64,000 nucleotides of DNA from Variovorax sp. WS11. Its GTDB lineage: Bacteria; Pseudomonadota; Gammaproteobacteria; Burkholderiales; Burkholderiaceae_C. How positions within the stretch are numbered: position 1 is the first letter of the stretch; each line of letters starts with the position of its first letter. The notes beneath the pieces are model-generated. The model was not told the DNA's origin. It did not search any database and was given only the letters and a program-made list of their open reading frames with translations. Made by a program: the position numbers and the translations under genes. Positions 16,304 to 27,646 of this stretch are shown here, piece by piece. The stretch spans positions 1,240,001 to 1,304,000 of the forward strand of contig NZ_JAAGOW010000005.1 of NCBI RefSeq assembly GCF_010499245.1, in the 5' to 3' direction.

Positions 16304-16465
16304 GTTGCGCTCCTTCGGTTCGTTGCCTGAGGACTCCCGTTCTAGCGCAGCAGGGCTCGCGTGTCGCAGGGAGTCCTCCATAGCATCTGAAGATTGAAAG
16401 ATCAAACCCGCAGCCAATCCACTTATCTCAGGTCAAAGCGTGTTCAGACAACCGGAGCCGGCTCT

Positions 16466-16468
16466 AAC
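16466..16468. repeat. Target-site duplication AAC, right copy
   Basis: AAC directly follows the right terminal inverted repeat (16441-16465) and matches the copy at 13551-13553. Confidence 0.85.
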
Positions 16469-16737
16469 CGCCCATACGGGAAGACTTTGCCCGGGACGTC
16501 CAACTCAAAGCAAACCTTCCCGTGCTGTAGAACGTTTCGCCGCAAATGGCCGGTCGCACCTGTGTTGTGAACCCAGACCTCACCACCCAGCATGACAAAC
16601 AAGAGCGGGCAGACATACGGCCAACCATCAGCGCCAATAGTTCCAAGGCGACCGGAGTATGTGCTTGAAAGCATCTCCTCGATTCGAGCGTCATCCATCA
16701 GCTTGTCTGCGCGTCTCAACACTGGCGCGTCACTCAT
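16466..16737 (-). pseudogene. Pyridoxamine-5'-phosphate-oxidase-like protein, N-terminal half (split by IS)
   Basis: From the ATG at 16737, behind a strong AAGGAGG site, the protein reads ADKLMDDARIEEMLSSTYSG, RLGTIGADGWPYVCPLLFVM, HTGATGHLRRNVLQHGK-like FMN-binding segments and VPGKVFPYGR. The IS3 right end then supplies a short false ending (LEPAPVV). The rest of the protein is at 13256-13553. Intact members are FMN- or heme-binding split-barrel proteins of about 170-190 residues, and the joined halves give that length. Confidence 0.9.
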
Positions 16738-16829
16738 GGTTCCTCCTTGGAAGCTACACCTCAATCAGGTGTGTACTGAAGGCGGATCGATGGCGCACGG
16801 CCGCAAAGCACCGACGAACTGTTCTGGAG

Positions 16830-17070
16830 GCAGCATTTCGAGAGTGAGGTCATCGTCCTGTGCGTGGTATCTGCGGTTCGAGCTAAGCCTGCGCGAGCTC
16901 GTGGCGATGATGGGCGAGCGCGGCTTGAGCCTACACGAGGATTATGCGCTGGAGGCGCTGGAATCGCGTTACTCGCAACGCCGGCCGCTGGTGGCACGTC
17001 GATGAGACGTACGTGAAGATCCGCGGCAAATAGACGTATCTCTATCGTGCCGTCGACCGCGAAGGGCAGA
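16830..17070 (+). pseudogene. Remnant of an IS6-family (IS26/IS240-like) transposase
   Basis: Spread over two frames are WYLRFELSLRELVAMMGERGLSL, RWWHVDETYVKIRGK followed by a stop, then TYLYRAVDREGQ. These are the N-terminal part and the first catalytic Asp region (HVDETYVKI) of IS6 transposases. Frame breaks, an internal deletion and the stop make it inactive. It lies just upstream of the NRPS-like gene. A second IS6 remnant lies at 55930-56060. Confidence 0.75.
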
Positions 17071-17110
17071 TGCGCTGGTACCCTGCCGTTCTCGCCCTCC
17101 CCCATGCTTC

Positions 17111-19201
<2,091 letters not shown>

Positions 19202-19234
19202 CGGCTTTGGGTATTGTGATTCTCTTTCTTGCAG

Positions 19235-19310
19235 CCCCCGCAGGAGCCGCCGAAGGCACCCCCGGTCGGGGCCATGTACTCATGGCTCAACCCTCCTGCG
19301 ACACCGCCGA
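19235..19310 (-). repeat. Remnant matching the IS3 subterminal region after orfB
   Basis: Read leftward, this stretch shares GGGTTGA-R-CCATGAGTACATGGC and a following ACCGGGG...GCCTYCGGCGG block with the sequence right after orfB (14774-14830). It marks the end of a related IS3 copy and lies just where the NRPS-like gene is cut. The rest of 19202-19530 shows no gene. Confidence 0.5.
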
Positions 19311-19530
19311 ACGGGCGGGCTTGGTTGTGGTCGAGGCCTGAGCCTGCTGACGCCAGTAGTTCGCCTGACGCAGTCATGAGCAACCGTCTGTCAGTCAAAA
19401 GCGTTACCTTTCCAAGTGCCGGCGTCGGATGTTGGTCGACAGTCAACCATGCTCGCCCTCACCCGTAGATCGGATTTCGTTCAGGCGTGGGCCAACTTCA
19501 ACTCGACCGATCCCCCCAAGGACCATAACC

Positions 19531-19812
19531 ATGCTCGGAAGCTACAAAAAAACGATCGAGGCGTACTGCGAGCAAGCCGGAATTGAGGTCCCCATCGGGT
19601 TTAACCGTCACTCGGCCGGCCGCTATGCAGCCATTGATCTGGAATCGAATCCGCCGAAGCTGGTCGCGACGACTTGGTCCAATGTGCAAGACGCGGTGCA
19701 CTACTTGGTCAACTTGGCAGCGGGTCGTAAGACAAGGATGCTGGACTTCCTGAAACGCCGCGAACTCACCTTTAACGGCAAGAACAGACTTGTGCCAGGC
19801 GAACCCTTCTAA
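19531..19812 (+). CDS. Hypothetical protein (93 aa)
   Basis: The ATG at 19531 follows AAGGACC. The product (LGSYKKTIEAYCEQAGIEV, then ATTWSNVQDAVHYLVNLAAG, ending GKNRLVPGEPF) looks like a small soluble globular protein with mixed helices and no membrane segment. I recognise no family. It lies alone between the NRPS remnant and the convergent MFS gene. The 34 upstream codons in the same frame lack protein character. Confidence 0.55.
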   Translation: MLGSYKKTIEAYCEQAGIEVPIGFNRHSAGRYAAIDLESNPPKLVATTWSNVQDAVHYLVNLAAGRKTRMLDFLKRRELTFNGKNRLVPGEPF

Positions 19813-19901
19813 GGCGCGTTTCGAGGAAGTAGCCATTAACGGCTTTGCCAACCCAGCCGGCGACGACATGTACCTTGTCTCCGTTCTTGGGTCTGTTGGT
19901 C

Positions 19902-21245
19902 CTAGCCCTGAACGTTCTTGGGCGTCTTCGCCGAGCGCACCGCGAGCAGCAGGATGATTCCCGAGAGCAGGTACAGCGCAATCACCAGATACATGCTGTA
20001 GACCGGGCTGCCGGTGCGCGCAGTGATTGCGCCGGTGACCGCGGGACTCGCCGCCGCACCCAGGTTGCCGAGGCTGCTGATGAGGGCAATGCCGGCGGCC
20101 GCACCGACCTTCGACAGATACTCGGTCGTGATCGTGAAGAACAGCGGCGTTGCGGCGGCGATGCCGATCACCGCAAGCGACAGGGCGGCAAGCGACGCAC
20201 CGAGGTTGCCATGCGTCAACGTCGTGATGCCGAGGCCGATCGCTGCGATGGCCACGCTGCCGGCAAAGTGCCAGCGGCGCTCGCCGTGCTTGTCAGAGTT
20301 GCGGCCGATCAGGACCATGCCGAACACACCGATCAGGCTCGGCAACGCCGAGTACAGGCCGATTTGCATCAGGTCGGCGACACCCCAGCTCTTGATGAGG
20401 GTCGGCACCCAAAAGATCATCGTGTAGGTCGCGCCGAGCAGCAAGAAGTAAACCAGCGCCAGCACGTAGACCTTGCGATCGCGAAACATCTGGACCAGGC
20501 TCGCGTGCGAGGCGCCGGAGACCAGGCCGTGGTCGTTCTCGAGATTGGCGCGCAGCGCGGTCTTTTCAGAGACGGTCAGCCAGCGCGCGTCTTCGGGTTT
20601 GTCCTGCAGGTAGAAGTACGCCACGATGCCGAGCAGCGACGCGGGCAAGCCTTGAACGAGGAAGAGCCATTGCCAGCCAGCCCAGCCGTGCGCGCCGTCC
20701 AGGTACTTCATGATGCCGCCGCACAATGGGCCGGCAATGACGCCCGCAACCGTGGTGGCAGCCATGAAGACGGCGATCACCTGGCCGCGCCGCTTGGACG
20801 GATACCAGTAGGTGAGGTACAGGATGATGCCGGGGAAGAAGCCGGCCTCGAACACCCCGAGCAGGAAGCGCAGCACGTAGAACTGCGTCGGCGTCTGCAC
20901 GAACATCATCGCCGCGGCAACGATGCCCCAGCAGAACATGATGCGCAGCAGCGTTTTGCGCGCGCCGATCCTTTCGAGCAGCAAGTTGCTTGGCACTTCG
21001 AACAAAAAGTAGCCGATGAAGAAGATGCCGGCGCCCAGGCCGTACACCGCATCGCTGAACGTCAGCACCTGCTTCATCTGCAGCTGCGCGTAGCCGATGT
21101 TGATGCGGTCGAGGTAGGCGACCATGTAGCAGACGATCAGCAACGGAATGATCCGCCAACTGACCTTCGAGTACAGCGCGTCGACGACGTTGTCCTTCGT
21201 GAGCGAAGCCTGCGTTTCTGGTGCACGCGCCAGGTGGGTGTTCAT
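19902..21245 (-). CDS. MFS transporter, anion:cation symporter (ACS) family
   Basis: A 447-residue protein with 12 predicted membrane segments. The family signature YLDRINIGYAQLQM lies in the first helix pair, EAGFFPGIILYLTYWYPSKRRGQ before helix 5, and GLSGASPAV-like segments near the end (GNLGAAASPAVTGAI). ACS members (tartrate, phthalate, hexuronate, galactonate, pantothenate transporters) import organic anions with H+ or Na+. The substrate cannot be told here because no catabolic genes adjoin it. The start at 21245 follows CCGGAGA. Intact. Confidence 0.88.
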   Translation of the reverse strand: MNTHLARAPETQASLTKDNVVDALYSKVSWRIIPLLIVCYMVAYLDRINIGYAQLQMKQVLTFSDAVYGLGAGIFFIGYFLFEVPSNLLLERIGARKTLLRIMFCWGIVAAAMMFVQTPTQFYVLRFLLGVFEAGFFPGIILYLTYWYPSKRRGQVIAVFMAATTVAGVIAGPLCGGIMKYLDGAHGWAGWQWLFLVQGLPASLLGIVAYFYLQDKPEDARWLTVSEKTALRANLENDHGLVSGASHASLVQMFRDRKVYVLALVYFLLLGATYTMIFWVPTLIKSWGVADLMQIGLYSALPSLIGVFGMVLIGRNSDKHGERRWHFAGSVAIAAIGLGITTLTHGNLGASLAALSLAVIGIAAATPLFFTITTEYLSKVGAAAGIALISSLGNLGAAASPAVTGAITARTGSPVYSMYLVIALYLLSGIILLLAVRSAKTPKNVQG

Positions 21246-21439
21246 CGATGTCTCCGGTGGTGTGGTCGATGGCGTGAAACCGCCATCGGGTTCCGGAGAC
21301 TTTATCGACGACACCGCGTACGCGGGTTCGGAATGCCGGGCTGTCGCCCGCCGGGGCTTGAGCGCCTAGTTCCGCCCTGTAAAGGCTGCATCTCAAGGCA
21401 TTGCGCCGGTGGAAACTCAAGGTTATTGGCGAGGCGCTT

Positions 21440-21604
21440 GTTCGGATTTGGCGGGCGACCTCGTTGAAAGCTGCAAGTCCTGGCGATTTTCCGTTCGAGC
21501 AGCTAACGAAGTTTGAATTCGCTATCCATCTCAAGGCAGCGAAAGCGCTTGGAATGGGCTTGCCCAAGCCGGTTTTGCTCTGTGCGGATAAGGTGATTGA
21601 GTAA
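21440..21604 (+). pseudogene. C-terminal fragment of an ABC substrate-binding protein (TrpX-like)
   Basis: The frame ends with KAASPGDFPFEQLTKFEFAI and HLKAAKALGMGLPKPVLLCADKVIE before a stop, matching the usual C-terminus of COG2984-type binding proteins (GAxPxDLPVEQPTKFELVIN...LARADEVIE). The upstream 280 or so residues are absent. The remaining intergenic sequence (21246-21439 and 21605-21731) shows nothing recognisable. Confidence 0.75.
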
Positions 21605-21731
21605 GCGTTGGTGGGGTTCTTGTTGTAAGGCGGTGCGCTCATGCTGCAGGCGGCTGCGCAATACATGCTGACCGTGGCCGCAGCTACGCCGTGCACGGCC
21701 GGGCATCCCACGTTGACCACATGGTGTCAGC

Positions 21732-24575
21732 TCATTGCGGCAGCTGCGCCGGCGAACGGATCCGCTGCCTCGCCGACTGCACCAGCGGGCCGCACTGCGC
21801 GTCCTGATCGCCACCGAGCTGGATGAAGGGAACGACCGCGAGCGGCGGCGCGACCGCAGCGAGCGCAGCGCCGGCCACGCCACGTGCGCTGAGCCGCGCA
21901 AGATCCGGCATCACCGACGGATTGGCGAATGTGCCCGTCACGTTGATTGGCCCCCGCAGCGAAACGAGACTTTTGCCCTTGGGTTTCGCGACGAGGCGCA
22001 TATTGAGCGTCTCATCCTTGAAGTTCGCCCTGCCTTCGCCGATGAGCGTCGTGTGCTGCGTGTCGAAGATGAACTCGCGCGGCCGGACCACGCCGTGGTT
22101 CCATTCGAGATCGGCGACCATGCATCGGATCGGGATGCTGCGGTCGCCTTGCAGGAGGACGAGCAGCGTATTCGCGAGGTCGAGGTTGGAAAGGCGCAGG
22201 ATGAGATCGCTCACCTCGCCTTCTTCGACCACCAGCGACGTGTCGCCGCTCGCGCTGCCGAGCATCGCTGCGACCGAGTTGCCGTGCGCAGCGAGCTTGA
22301 CGCGGCCGTCCATCTCGCCGACGCTCGCCTTGGAAATCTTGAGTTGGGGCAAAAGCTTGCCGAGCTGAAGCGACTGCACGCGCACATCAGCGCGGGAAGC
22401 GATCACCGACTTGGTCCCATCGAGTGTGATGTCGGAGACGACCTTGCCGTCCGCCACGCCGAAGTTGAGTGGCGCCAGTGTGAGCACGCCATTCTTCAGG
22501 ATCAGGTGCGCGCTCATGTCGTCGATCGGTAGCTTCTCGGTCATCACGCGCTGGCCTTCGAAGCGCACGTCGGCGTCTGCGGTCTTGAGCTTCTCGAGGT
22601 TGTAAGGCGTGTCGGGAAGCACACGCGCCGTCTGCGGCGTCGCAATCTTGCCGGGCGCGGTCTTCTCGGCGCCGATGAAGCCCGCGAGGTCCGCAAGGTC
22701 GAGGCGCCTCGACGTGAGGTCAGCTTTCATGAACTGCGGCGTGCGGCCGCGATCGAGCCTGAAGGTGCCCGAAAGGTCGCTGTCGCCGACCACGCCCGCG
22801 AACCGGCGCAACTCCCACACCTGCCCGCTCTGCACGAGCCTGCCGCTGATGCGATACGGCGGTGTCGGCGGCAGCGGCACGCCGACGACCTTGTAGAGCT
22901 CGTCGAGGCTGCCGCCCGCGAGCGTCAGCGAGAGGTCCATGGACTGCATGCGCGCCGGATCCTTCATCGTGCCCTTGGCGCTCACGCGCGTATCGCCGGC
23001 ACGCAGGCTCACGTCCATCGCGACCTCGGGATGATCGACGTGCTTGGAGCGGATGGTGCCGGTCGCGCTCGCCGGCAGGCCGAAGAGCCTGCTGTCGGTC
23101 ATGTTGACGTTCGCTGCGACCTGGATCACCGGCTCGAGCTGTCCCTTGAACTCGAAGCGGCTGTTGATTTGCGCGCTGTCGTACTTGCCGAACTGCGAAG
23201 GGTCGAAATTGGCGAGCCTGCCCGAGATCGCGAAATCCCTGTTGGCGTCGAGCGCGATGCGGCCTCGCGTGGTCGCCTCGGCCTTGCCCGCTCGCGCGTA
23301 CGCTTCGTCGACGAGCGCGACCCGGTCGCGCAGCGCGGCCGCGAGCCGCACCCGATAGCCCTGCGGGCCGAGTGCGAGCTTCACGCGCTGCGTCTCGACG
23401 TCGCCGCCAAGCGCGAGCTGCCCCGCAAGCCGAGTCGCGTTGAGGCGCTTCTGCACGCCACGCAGGTTGAGGTTGCTCGTCGTGAGCTTCACGTCGAACT
23501 CGTCATCTTTCATGCCGCCTGTGCCCGTGAACCGGCCGGCGTCACCGAGATCGAACTCGATCTCGTTCAGCGCGAGATTCGCCGGGAGGCCCTGCAGCGC
23601 CGTCGAGAATCGCACGAACGGCAGCCTCTTCTCGTCGACAGTGCCTGGCTTGCTGTTGGTCAGCATGACGAGGCCGGAGAGCCCGCGCCCCGCGTCGGTG
23701 ACGATATGGCCTTCGCCGGAAAGATCCGCGGCGGGCGCGGTCGTCATCCACGCGCTCGGATCGAAATCCTTCGCCGAAAACTTGAGCTCGGTCAGCGGCT
23801 GCGCATCGTAAGGCGCGAGCGCAAGCTTGACCGACGCGCTCGCTTCGCGAGCCTTCGCCTCGAGGCTCGCCACCGGGTTCATGAGCGATCCTTCGAGCTT
23901 CATCGTCGCGGCATAGATGCCGTCCTCCGGCGACTTCAGCTCGATCACGCCATCGAGCGGGAAAGGTGCATCGGCGCCGAGCTTGAGATCGCCCTTGAGC
24001 TTGCCATACTGCGTCGCGAGCGATTTCACTTCGGCGTGCAACTGCTTGCGGTTGCCCGAGAACCCCGCAGTGAGATCGTGTATGGCGTGCGTGCCCGCTG
24101 CATTCGTCACCACGAGGCTGCCAATCTGGAAATCAGTGACCGCGAAGGAGAGCGGCACGCGGAGCGACTCGGGCGGCTTTTTATCTTCCTCGGACTTCGC
24201 GAGCTCGAGCCGCACCGTCTTGGCGCTCATCGAACCGACCGCGATCCGGCCGATGAGCAGCCCTATCGGACGCCACGTCATGCGCGCGTCGTCGATCGCG
24301 ATTCGGCCGAACTTGTCTTCATAACGTAGCTCGCGCACCTCGATCGCGCCGAGCAGAGCGCCGCGAAGGCCCGCATAGTGCAGTCGACCGCCGGTATGCG
24401 CCGCGGCATGCTCGGCCCCCCAGATGAGGGTTTCCTCGCGTGAGAGCACCCAAAGCCCGACGCCCGCGAGGGCCGCGACGACGCCCGCTGAGATCGCAAC
24501 CTTTCTCATGCGACCCGAGTGCTTGCCTGAGGGTTGCTTCCTGTCTTCGTCGAACATAGGCGCGTCAGTGCTCAT
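21732..24575 (-). CDS. AsmA-family protein
   Basis: A 947-residue envelope protein. After a basic start there is one N-terminal membrane anchor (about residues 25-45, KVAISAGVVAALAGVGLWVL), then a long periplasmic beta-rich region. The C-terminal third carries the AsmA_2-type sequence LPIDDMSAHLILKNGVLTLA, PLNFGVADGKVVSDITLDG, and the terminal RDLDIVL-like block VRPREFIFDTQHTTLIGEG, KPKGKSLVSLRGPINVTGTF. The segment after the anchor (GGRLHYAGLRGALLGAIEV) resembles the start of TamB proteins. AsmA/TamB-like proteins form lipid-conducting or envelope-bridging structures. Single gene, no obvious operon partner. Confidence 0.85.
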   Translation of the reverse strand: MSTDAPMFDEDRKQPSGKHSGRMRKVAISAGVVAALAGVGLWVLSREETLIWGAEHAAAHTGGRLHYAGLRGALLGAIEVRELRYEDKFGRIAIDDARMTWRPIGLLIGRIAVGSMSAKTVRLELAKSEEDKKPPESLRVPLSFAVTDFQIGSLVVTNAAGTHAIHDLTAGFSGNRKQLHAEVKSLATQYGKLKGDLKLGADAPFPLDGVIELKSPEDGIYAATMKLEGSLMNPVASLEAKAREASASVKLALAPYDAQPLTELKFSAKDFDPSAWMTTAPAADLSGEGHIVTDAGRGLSGLVMLTNSKPGTVDEKRLPFVRFSTALQGLPANLALNEIEFDLGDAGRFTGTGGMKDDEFDVKLTTSNLNLRGVQKRLNATRLAGQLALGGDVETQRVKLALGPQGYRVRLAAALRDRVALVDEAYARAGKAEATTRGRIALDANRDFAISGRLANFDPSQFGKYDSAQINSRFEFKGQLEPVIQVAANVNMTDSRLFGLPASATGTIRSKHVDHPEVAMDVSLRAGDTRVSAKGTMKDPARMQSMDLSLTLAGGSLDELYKVVGVPLPPTPPYRISGRLVQSGQVWELRRFAGVVGDSDLSGTFRLDRGRTPQFMKADLTSRRLDLADLAGFIGAEKTAPGKIATPQTARVLPDTPYNLEKLKTADADVRFEGQRVMTEKLPIDDMSAHLILKNGVLTLAPLNFGVADGKVVSDITLDGTKSVIASRADVRVQSLQLGKLLPQLKISKASVGEMDGRVKLAAHGNSVAAMLGSASGDTSLVVEEGEVSDLILRLSNLDLANTLLVLLQGDRSIPIRCMVADLEWNHGVVRPREFIFDTQHTTLIGEGRANFKDETLNMRLVAKPKGKSLVSLRGPINVTGTFANPSVMPDLARLSARGVAGAALAAVAPPLAVVPFIQLGGDQDAQCGPLVQSARQRIRSPAQLPQ

Positions 24576-24931
24576 TCAGGACTCCTCGGCGGCTCCCGCG
24601 CAACTCGGCCACGGCTCACCGACCCTGAACAGTTGCGATGTGTGCCAGACGTTGAATGACACAGGCGGTGTCGCCCGATCTCGTGCGACCCATTGTTCGA
24701 ATGCTCAACTCATGCACGCCGCACGTCAAGCCTTCAAGTTCAACGTCTCGCGCACGGGCAGTTCCGAGACCGGTGCGTCGTCGCCAGCAGCGCCTGCCGC
24801 CGTGCCCCCGCCGGCACCGGCGGAATCCGATCTTGCTGTTTCGGATCTTCCAGGTGAGCTTGAAGTGCCGCGCACCCGGTTTCCCAGTGTGCGATCTCCC
24901 CATGGTCGCTCGTTCTTCCGCTCCTGGAGAT
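24576..24931. other. Intergenic stretch without a recognisable gene
   Basis: About 355 bases between the AsmA gene and the GGDEF gene. Open frames on both strands are arginine- and proline-rich and do not look translated. No repeat, RNA motif or gene remnant was recognised. Confidence 0.45.
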
Positions 24932-27646
24932 CTAGGCCGCATGCGCGGCACTGCGAGCCATTGCGAAGCGATCACGCCCCGCCGCCTTGGCGTTGTAGAG
25001 CGCGGCGTCGGCTTGCGCCAGCAACTCTGCCGCCGTGAGCGGGCCCTCGCCAGGGCGGCTGAAGGCAACCCCGATGCTGCTGGTGACCTCCAGCAGCTGG
25101 CCGTCGACCTGGAACGCCGGCTCGCGAATCCCCTCGACGATCTTGCCTGCTATCAGCGCCGCAGCATCCTGCGAGTTCATGTCCTCGAGCACGATCACGA
25201 ATTCGTCACCCGCCAGGCGCGCCACCATGTCCGAGCTTCGCACGCTCCCATGCAGGCGTCTTGCAAATTCCGCTAGCACCTCGTCACCGCTTGCGTGACC
25301 GAGCGTGTCGTTGATGGACTTGAAGCGGTCCACGTCGAGGAACATCAGGGCGAGCGCGCTGCCGGTACGCCTGGCGCGCGCGATCGCGTTGGGCAGGTAT
25401 TCGTTGAAAGCAAGCCGGTTCGGAAGGCCGGTGAGCGTGTCCACGCGGGCAAGCTCGATCAGCTGGCGCTCCACCTGCTTGAGCGCCGTGATGTCGAGGC
25501 TGAGCGAGAAGATGCCATGGGTTTTCCCGTCTGCGCCGATGTCCGGCACGTAGATGACGTGCGTGACGCGATCGAAATCCCCGTGCTTGGTCTCGGCCTC
25601 GAACTCGACCCGCTCGCCCGCCAAGGCCCGCTCGATCGTTGCCTTGCGGTCGAGATAGAGATCGGGGCCGGCGATCTCTTGGATGTGCTTGCCCACCACC
25701 GTGGAGGGTTCCACACCGAGCCATTCCCGGTAGGTGCCATTGGCGAAGGTGATCTTCTGGTCGCGATCGATGTAGGTGATCAGCGCCGGCATGTTGTCCG
25801 TGATCGTGCGCAGGCGCGTTTCGCTGTCAATCACCCGCAGTTCCGCCTCCTTCAGTGCCGTGATGTTGAAGGTCATCAGGTAGAAGCCCAACACCCTTCC
25901 TTCCACGCCCTTGTCCGGGATCAGGTTCACCTGGAAGTAGCCGTCCTTGCCGCGCAGCGGGGCATGCACCGGGAAACGCACGGGCTTTCCAGCGAGAACG
26001 CTGGGGATGTATGGCTCGTGTTGCGCGTACACCGCATCGCCCACGGAAGAACGCAGGGTGACGCCTTCGAGCGTCCCGTCGCCAACACCCGCCATCTGCC
26101 GCGCCCGGCTGTTGCCGTAGAGGCAATTCTCTTCGCGATCGAAGTACCCGACCAGCGCAGGGATGCTGTCGGTGATGTCTCGCAGCCGCCTCTCCTGCAC
26201 ACCTAGGGCCTTCTGGGCGTTGACTTCGTCCGTAATGTCGAAGGTCATCGCGAAGACGCCCTGGACTGTCCCGACCGCGTCCCGGTCGGGGATGAAGTGC
26301 GCCTTGTGGGTCCGATCGCCGAGGCCGCGTGCCGGGTCTCCGTTCTTTTCGAAGACGACCGTCTCCCCCGCGAGTGCGCGGCGGTAGCGAGGCTCGACGA
26401 CGGCAAATTCCTCCGCGCCCCGCACCTCGGCCACCGATCTTCCGATCAGCCTTTCGCTGCCGTGCAGTGCCCTGATCTGCGCGTTGACGAAGGTGTAGTT
26501 TAGGGAAGCGTCCACATGCGAGACCAGCGCCGGAATGTTGTCCGTGATGGTGCGCAGCCGTGCCTCGCTGGCGCGCTGCTGCTGCATCAACCGGTCGAAG
26601 GTGCGGGACAGATCGCCGATCTCGCCATGGGCATAGGTGGGCGGCACACGCGAGGCTGACGCGTGATCGTCTTGCGTCACGCGCATGTGCAGGTGCAGTT
26701 CGGCCAGGGGCCTGAGCTGCTGCCGCACGAAGGCCAGTCCGAGTGCCCCTGCGAGCAGGGAGAGGGCCAGCGCGCCGGCCCATGCGACCCGCGTGACGGC
26801 TTCGATCGGCGCGAAGGCTTCGCTGCGCGGATACATGGCGCCGACAATCCAGGGGGTCTGCTGAATGCGCTTGAACGAATAGAGACCCCGCAGGCCCGCC
26901 CGGTTGGACCCTTCGGCCGTGCCCTCGAAACCGGCGAGCGCCTGGTCGGTCTCGCTGTCCTCGCCGCCATCGGCGTTGAACTGCGTCAGGATGAGCGACT
27001 TGCGAGGATGGTCGATCACGATGCCGTCGGTGGTGATGATGAAAAGATAGCCGGCGGCGCCGAACTTGATGTCTGCAAGCTCGCCCAGGAAGTTGCGCTC
27101 GCCCAGGTTGATGGCACCGGATATCACGAACTGCAGTTGCCCGGCACGGTCGAGCACCGGCTGCGTGATGGCAACCTGGGCTTGGCCGTTGAGGCGGTTG
27201 CTGTACGGCTGTGAAATCCTGCCCGCCTTGGAGGCGACGGTTTCCTTGAAGTACGTCCGATCCGCGATGCTCACCTGTCCCATCTGAGGCGAGGCGTTGA
27301 GGCTTGCGACCAGCCGGCCGTCGGTGTCGAAGAACGCGACATTGGCGAAGGCTTCCCGCAGCGATGCGTGCTCTCCGAGAAAGGCCTGCAGGGCCTCGGG
27401 ATCGGCGAAGGCTTGCGACCGCATGCTATCGGCGAGGGTCTTGAGCAGCGTTCGGCGGCTGACGAACTTCTGGTCCACCGCATCGGCGATCGCAGTGACG
27501 CGAGCGAACTGCTCGCTCGCAATCGACGACTGCATGCCGAATTTGACCAGGTGCAGTGCGAGCGTGGCGACCGCCAGCGTGGCTGCGAGTACCACTGCAA
27601 CGACGCCGAGGCTCAGGCGCGTGTTCAAGCTGATGCGCATGTTCAT
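24932..27646 (-). CDS. Diguanylate cyclase with periplasmic dCache sensor and three PAS domains
   Basis: A 904-residue membrane protein starting at 27646. Domain order: membrane helix (about 10-30), dCache-type periplasmic sensor (about 40-285; ADRTYFKETVASKAGRISQP, FIITTDGIVIDHPR), second helix (about 290-312), HAMP-like linker, three PAS domains that each open with LRTITDNIPAL-type sequence, and a GGDEF domain with DTLTGLPNRLAFNEYLPNAI, FLDVDRFKSINDTLGH and the active-site loop RLAGDEF. The AGDEF variant occurs in active cyclases. It should make c-di-GMP in response to a periplasmic ligand. The next gene upstream, a GGDEF-EAL protein, is on the same strand 270 bases away, and that gap holds no gene. 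Confidence 0.92.
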   Translation of the reverse strand: MNMRISLNTRLSLGVVAVVLAATLAVATLALHLVKFGMQSSIASEQFARVTAIADAVDQKFVSRRTLLKTLADSMRSQAFADPEALQAFLGEHASLREAFANVAFFDTDGRLVASLNASPQMGQVSIADRTYFKETVASKAGRISQPYSNRLNGQAQVAITQPVLDRAGQLQFVISGAINLGERNFLGELADIKFGAAGYLFIITTDGIVIDHPRKSLILTQFNADGGEDSETDQALAGFEGTAEGSNRAGLRGLYSFKRIQQTPWIVGAMYPRSEAFAPIEAVTRVAWAGALALSLLAGALGLAFVRQQLRPLAELHLHMRVTQDDHASASRVPPTYAHGEIGDLSRTFDRLMQQQRASEARLRTITDNIPALVSHVDASLNYTFVNAQIRALHGSERLIGRSVAEVRGAEEFAVVEPRYRRALAGETVVFEKNGDPARGLGDRTHKAHFIPDRDAVGTVQGVFAMTFDITDEVNAQKALGVQERRLRDITDSIPALVGYFDREENCLYGNSRARQMAGVGDGTLEGVTLRSSVGDAVYAQHEPYIPSVLAGKPVRFPVHAPLRGKDGYFQVNLIPDKGVEGRVLGFYLMTFNITALKEAELRVIDSETRLRTITDNMPALITYIDRDQKITFANGTYREWLGVEPSTVVGKHIQEIAGPDLYLDRKATIERALAGERVEFEAETKHGDFDRVTHVIYVPDIGADGKTHGIFSLSLDITALKQVERQLIELARVDTLTGLPNRLAFNEYLPNAIARARRTGSALALMFLDVDRFKSINDTLGHASGDEVLAEFARRLHGSVRSSDMVARLAGDEFVIVLEDMNSQDAAALIAGKIVEGIREPAFQVDGQLLEVTSSIGVAFSRPGEGPLTAAELLAQADAALYNAKAAGRDRFAMARSAAHAA

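Larger units (their letters stand above)
14833..16383 (-). mobile_element. IS110-family (IS1111-type) element nested in the IS3 element
   Basis: A DEDD transposase gene on the minus strand is bracketed by short subterminal inverted repeats: CTATGAGGACTC at 14833-14844 and its counterpart CTATGGAGGACTC, reading leftward from 16383 to 16371. Subterminal inverted repeats and a long non-coding segment downstream of the transposase are features of the IS1111 subgroup. The exact outer edges are not resolved because these elements often leave no target duplication. The insertion lies in the non-coding right end of the IS3 element, beyond orfB. Confidence 0.75.
13554..16465 (+). mobile_element. IS3-family insertion sequence, interrupted by an IS110-family element
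   Basis: The ends are imperfect 25-bp inverted repeats: left 13554-13578 and right 16441-16465, both of the form AGAG-NN-GGC-N-CCGG-NNN-TC-N-GAACA (18 of 25 alike). Both are followed further in by ATAAGTGG. The element carries orfA and orfB overlapping in the IS3 manner, and a 3-bp AAC duplication flanks it. Between orfB and the right end lies a complete IS110-type element of about 1.55 kb, so the IS3 itself is about 1.36 kb, its usual size. orfA and orfB are intact, so it could still move if both ends function. Confidence 0.88.

Noticed and set aside
19845..21467. 540-codon open frame on the + strand
   Set aside because: Antisense to the MFS transporter; His/Arg/Gln-rich low-quality sequence.
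23031..24329. 432-codon open frame on the + strand
   Set aside because: Antisense to the AsmA gene; composition (Arg, Glu, Leu) typical of shadow frames.
24616..25068. 150-codon minus-strand open frame
   Set aside because: Overlaps the end of the GGDEF gene in another frame and is Arg-rich; no protein pattern.
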